58,342 bases of DNA from Gammaproteobacteria bacterium (lineage in GTDB: Bacteria; Pseudomonadota; Gammaproteobacteria; JAJFJF01): positions 1 to 58,342 of the forward strand of contig JAJFJF010000027.1 of NCBI GenBank assembly GCA_021774255.1. The letters run 5' to 3'. Below are positions 54,935 through 58,342 of this stretch, piece after piece. The notes below the pieces were generated by a model. That model made no database searches. It was not told the DNA's origin and saw only the letters and a list, made by a program, of their open reading frames with translations. The position numbers and the translations under genes were made by a program. Every line of letters starts with the position of its first letter. Position 1 is the first letter of the stretch.

Positions 54935-56371
54935 ATGATGGAGTTTACTCAAAAAATCACACCTGACCCACTGCGTCGCGAGCCTGTTGCCCCCACAGAG
55001 CCCCCTATTGACGCACTAGGGCCTTTAGCATCTGTGGTCAAAGAAGTTGCTCATGCCACCCAAGCGCCTCCTGCGCTGGTTATGCAATCCTTCCTGGCTG
55101 CCACGACCTTAGCTGTACAAGCCCATGCAGATGTTGAAATAGATGGCAGAGTCTTTCCTCTATCTGAAAACTTCTTCACGATTGCAGAAAGCGGAGAGCG
55201 TAAGACAGCGGTTGATCAAATAGCCAGCAAACCCCATCACGAGTTTCAGCAAGGACAATTAGCAGCATATGAAAATAAGCTACAAAAATACCAAGAAGCC
55301 AAGCGAGCCTATTACCGGAAAAAAAAGAAGGATAGACACTCAACTCCTCCAAATTTGCCACGCTGCCCTTTGATATTGATCCAAGAACCCTCATATGAAG
55401 GCCTAATTGAGTTGTTGAAAACTGGCTGGCCTTCGCTAGGGCTCTTCACCGATGAAGGAGGACGTTTTATTGGCGGACATGCTATGCGTCCTGAGCAGCG
55501 ATTAAAGACCATGGCGGGCCTCTCTGAGCTCTGGAATGGATCGGCTATCACTCGGATACGAGTGGGTAAACCTATGAGTATTCTCTACGGACGGCGCTTT
55601 TCGTGTCATTTAATGGTGCAGCCAGAAGTAGCGTGGGAATTTTTAGGAGATAAATGGTTGGTGTCACAGGGTCTGTTGGGGCGATTTCTAATGTGTTACC
55701 CCCAAAGTACTATTGGGTATCGTGTCTATCAGGACATTGATATTGATAGAGTGCCAGCTGTTAGAGCTTACTACCAAAAAATAAATGACTTTTTTTGCAA
55801 ACCATTGCCTTATAAAGATGAAAAGGCAGGTGTTTTATCACCTCGTTTGATACGCTTTGATTACCACGCCCATGGGAAATGGGTTCAATTTTTAAACGAG
55901 ATTGAGGTTGTTGCGCGACAAGATAATGAACTAGCCAACGCTCGATCGTTTGCTTGTAAAGCTGCTGAGCACGCCGCCCGGCTAGCGGGAGTATTGACGT
56001 TGTATGCTAATCCTGAGACAGGCATGATTGAAGAAAATGCTGTGGAGCAGGGTATAGTATTAGCTAAGTTCTATTTGAAGGAAATGAATCGCTTAATGGA
56101 TTACGGTCCTGGCCAAGATGAAATCGATTTAAACTTGGCAGAGAAATGCTTAAAGTGGATAAAAAACCTTCCAAGTGACATTTATCCTAACGGTATTTTT
56201 GCTACATGTGATTTATATCAACGTGGGCCTTATTTAATACAAACTGCAGCACAAGCACGCCAATACTTAGAACAACTGGCCCAGCATGGCTGGATAAAAC
56301 GTGTCTCAGGTACAGTGGTAACGCATGGGCAAATGCGCAAAGAAGGGTGGCAGCGGCTAGTTGATATATAA
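54935..56371 (+). CDS. DUF3987-domain protein (YfjI-like)
   Basis: A 478-residue DUF3987 protein, a phage and island family with primase/helicase-like domain context. FPLSENFFTIAESGERKTAVDQIA carries a degenerate P-loop-like element (SGERKT), and LGLFTDEGGRFIGGHAM looks like the acidic motif. AAARLAGVLTLYANPE is typical of the C-terminal part. The function is unproven; replication of the element is likely. ATG 54935 or 54938. Confidence 0.85.
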   Translation: MMEFTQKITPDPLRREPVAPTEPPIDALGPLASVVKEVAHATQAPPALVMQSFLAATTLAVQAHADVEIDGRVFPLSENFFTIAESGERKTAVDQIASKPHHEFQQGQLAAYENKLQKYQEAKRAYYRKKKKDRHSTPPNLPRCPLILIQEPSYEGLIELLKTGWPSLGLFTDEGGRFIGGHAMRPEQRLKTMAGLSELWNGSAITRIRVGKPMSILYGRRFSCHLMVQPEVAWEFLGDKWLVSQGLLGRFLMCYPQSTIGYRVYQDIDIDRVPAVRAYYQKINDFFCKPLPYKDEKAGVLSPRLIRFDYHAHGKWVQFLNEIEVVARQDNELANARSFACKAAEHAARLAGVLTLYANPETGMIEENAVEQGIVLAKFYLKEMNRLMDYGPGQDEIDLNLAEKCLKWIKNLPSDIYPNGIFATCDLYQRGPYLIQTAAQARQYLEQLAQHGWIKRVSGTVVTHGQMRKEGWQRLVDI

Positions 56372-56595
56372 ATTAGGCAGATTTTTATAACTTTAGAGAA
56401 ATGTTTGACAACAAGTGAGCGTTAACAGCTTCTCTTGGCAACCTGTAGGGAAAAGCCAAAAGGCAACTTTAGAGGTTTAGGTAAAAAAACACATTTACCA
56501 CTTTTTCTGCTTTTTGCACTAGCAAAGCACCACGCTCCAAGTACAGACACAACACACACAGTAGTAAGAGGATAAGCAGTAATGAGGTAGAAGCA

Positions 56596-56898
56596 ATGGC
56601 CATTAAAATCACCTTTAATCAACCCAGTACTGAGAAATCATTTTTGACTTTACGCCCCTGGTCACGTCCTTGGATTGGTTTGTTGCGACAAGCCCGCTTT
56701 GTTGAAGAGACAAGCCTCTCTGTACTTTTAACTGACGATCAAGTTGCCGAGTACCTACAACTCCGCGGCGCCCACACACTTGCCCATTGGCGCACCACTA
56801 AAAAATATTCACTTCCCTACATTCGCATTGGTCGCGCAATACGTTACCGCAAAGAAGATGTTGAGGCTTTTTTGCTTGCACACCGCCAAGAAGATTGA
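56596..56898 (+). CDS. HTH (excisionase-type) DNA-binding protein
   Basis: 100 residues: LLTDDQVAEYLQLRGAHTLAHWRTTKKYSLPYIRIGRAIRYRKEDVEAFLLAHRQED is a helix_turn_helix_17 domain. A second such protein after that at 54618, with a different N-terminus. Probable regulator or directionality factor. Confidence 0.83.
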   Translation: MAIKITFNQPSTEKSFLTLRPWSRPWIGLLRQARFVEETSLSVLLTDDQVAEYLQLRGAHTLAHWRTTKKYSLPYIRIGRAIRYRKEDVEAFLLAHRQED

Positions 56899-57072
56899 CA
56901 GGACGACCCGCTAACTGCTACTTTTACGAGACAATTTGACTCTCGTGCCGTCTATCCCTTTCGTAATCATTCGTGGTTTGCTATTACTTATTGCCATGTG
57001 TGACTATCTATATAAGGAGATTGGAGGGGGAGAGTAGTATTATAAAAAAGTCCATTTTTTTATACCTTCTCT

Positions 57073-57089
57073 GAACCACATCGTGGTTC
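57073..57089. terminator. hairpin after the HTH gene region
   Basis: GAACCAC-ATC-GTGGTTC, seven perfect pairs with a three-base loop, then AT-rich sequence. It lies in the 832-bp gene-free gap 56899-57730. An AAGGAG at 57014-57019 upstream is followed by no credible gene. Confidence 0.45.
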
Positions 57090-57185
57090 TTAATATTAAA
57101 TACCATCGCAGTACAGATGGCCCCTCAGTAGAATAGGAGCCCTTCGCTACGCTCAGGGGGCTTTCTAAGCTATTAACCGGTACTC

Positions 57186-57497
57186 TGTGGACAGTGCTGC
57201 GCAACGTGATGGATAAGCCCGTGGATAAGGCCCTGGAAAAGTAGTGCTACGCACAAAGCACTTTCCCAAAGCTTACCCACCGGTTACCCACACTCTGTCC
57301 GACAGGTCTTGGTATATGATCATCACTAATTTTTTTCTTCTCTTTTAAAATTCAAAAAAATTGATAGTAATAATATCTGCAGCACTGTGTAGGAAGTGTG
57401 CGTCAAGGCTGTGGTCAACACGGTGTGCAAGATGAAGCGAAGCGTAGTGGATCTTGTGCACGGTTTGTCCATCAGTTTTGTCCACACGTTGCGCAGC
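57186..57497. other. origin-like region with DnaA-box-like repeats and inverted duplication
   Basis: Nine-mers close to the DnaA box TTATCCACA occur on both strands: 57220-57228 (CGTGGATAA), 57284-57292 (TTACCCACA), 57478-57486 (TTGTCCACA), each with one mismatch, and 57186-57194, 57208-57216 and 57273-57281 with two. GCTGCGCAACGTG (57196-57208) is exactly inverted at 57485-57497, and similar sequence continues inward on both sides. It may be a replication or transfer origin of the element. Confidence 0.55.
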
Positions 57498-57730
57498 ATC
57501 CTGCACATTTGCCTTTTCTTGCACAGGGTGTAAATGACACCTCTTCCTTTGATGCAAGAGACTGACGCCTGGCTTTGGGTGCTTGAGGAATTTCCCAAAA
57601 AGATTTAATTTTCCTGCTTTGTTGTAATCTTCCCTGTGTTGTTGTCATTTTTTTACATTTCTTAAAAGCCCTATATTTACAGTGTCAACTGTGCTTAACA
57701 AGTTATTTTCACTATGGTAGGCTCAAACCT

Positions 57731-58342
57731 ATGAGGTCTAGATTGCGTTATACCTCCCTACTTGAAACCGAAGCCTTAACGCAAGAGTTATTGGTATCGT
57801 GGGCAAATTATTATCCCTGTATCGGCGACTACCTGCTTCACATCCCCAACGGCGGCTATCGCAATGCACGAGAAGCGAAGCAGTTAAAGCGTCAAGGAGT
57901 GAAAGCAGGCGTATCTGATTTATTTCTGGCAAAGCCATGTGGCAAGTGCGCAGGACTATGGCTTGAGTTAAAGCGACCGGATAAAACCAAGGCGCGCGTA
58001 TCAATGTCTCAACGACGATGGCTTAACCGCATGCAAGAGCAAGGCTATGCCGCAAACGTGGCGTATGGGTTTAAGGAGGCTAAGCAAATCATCATGAACT
58101 ACTTGAATCTAAACGACGATGAACTTTCCAAACTTGAGCAACTTCCCTCTCTTGCCAGCAAGCGCATTCGTGACCAAGTAGCAGACACACCCGAACATCA
58201 ACTCTTCTACCGCATTATCGACCAGGCGATTCTGGATGCCAGAAAAGATACCGGTCGATGGGAGCCTCGTGACTGGGTGAGCAATCCTCAAAGCTCGTTA
58301 AATGGCGCAGCAGCTCTTTTAGGCCTTGATGTTAACTGGGTG
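57731..58342 (+). CDS. VRR-NUC-domain nuclease (3' end beyond the window)
   Basis: An open frame from ATG 57731 to the window edge, 204 codons. HIPNGGYRNAREAKQLKRQGVKAGVSDLFLAKP, then GLWLELKRPDK and MSQRRWLNRMQEQGYAANVAYGFKEA, is a complete VRR-NUC (virus-type replication-repair nuclease) domain with the catalytic D and E-x-K. After it, a region with WEPRDWVSNPQSSLNGAAALLG resembles other phage replication proteins. Possible Holliday-junction or replication nuclease of the element. The weak ribosome site leaves the start slightly uncertain. Confidence 0.86.
   Translation, partial: MRSRLRYTSLLETEALTQELLVSWANYYPCIGDYLLHIPNGGYRNAREAKQLKRQGVKAGVSDLFLAKPCGKCAGLWLELKRPDKTKARVSMSQRRWLNRMQEQGYAANVAYGFKEAKQIIMNYLNLNDDELSKLEQLPSLASKRIRDQVADTPEHQLFYRIIDQAILDARKDTGRWEPRDWVSNPQSSLNGAAALLGLDVNWV

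Overview
The window is from a gammaproteobacterium. The evidence is gene order: dapA-bamC-purC, rmuC/ndk/rlmN, tusDCB-tusE beside yccA, and above all uvrY(gacA)-uvrC-pgsA-tRNA-Gly-tRNA-Cys-tRNA-Leu, which matches the enteric uvrY-uvrC-pgsA-glyW-cysT-leuZ block. Several large unrecognised proteins and eukaryote-like surface domains would fit a host-associated bacterium, perhaps a member of Legionellales. That placement is inference.

Layout. 1-3360: core metabolism (fumC 3' part, dapA, bamC, purC). 3389-5735: two toxin-antitoxin pairs, hipBA and a higBA-like pair, each with palindromic operator sites. 5751-10755: NAD salvage (nicotinamidase-like gene, pncB), rmuC, ndk, rlmN. 10893-14866: two tandem paralogs of an unrecognised family. 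15015-27867: glpK-glpD, two conserved small-domain proteins, dps, an OmpA-type protein, fadD, an unrecognised acidic protein, htpG behind a heat-shock promoter, and an alpha/beta hydrolase. 28139-32487: one more unrecognised gene, a small Rmf-like protein, the tus sulfur-relay operon with yccA, and mlaA. 32555-33642: tRNA-Ser enclosed by two sets of palindromic repeat modules with long direct duplications, then apt, which has no standard start codon at its expected N-terminus. 34070-37588: uvrY-uvrC-pgsA and three tRNAs.

From the tRNA-Leu at 37502-37588 to the window end the DNA is accessory. Three copies of the tRNA 3' end (37532-37589, 39411-39465, 46888-46945) mark tandem integrations. The first segment carries an AbiE phage-defence pair. 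The second carries a truncated ATPase and two large GLUG-repeat surface proteins, one with dystroglycan-type cadherin-like domains. The third begins with a tyrosine integrase and holds a PIN/AbrB toxin-antitoxin pair, an RHH regulator with a divergent promoter, a YqaJ-RecT recombination module, HTH proteins, a DUF3987 protein, an origin-like repeat region, and a VRR-NUC nuclease cut by the window edge. No virion structural or conjugation genes are visible.

The main finding is a bipartite motif, C(T/A)TAC-N7-TGTTAC-N-C-(C/T)-A, with exactly seven bases between the boxes in seven copies. Six lie 46-115 bp upstream of all six unrecognised or large exported genes (10893, 13169, 23403, 28954 on the minus strand, 40561, 42316). 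The seventh sits on an orphan leader next to the third att copy. This points to an undescribed regulon that spans both core and island DNA.
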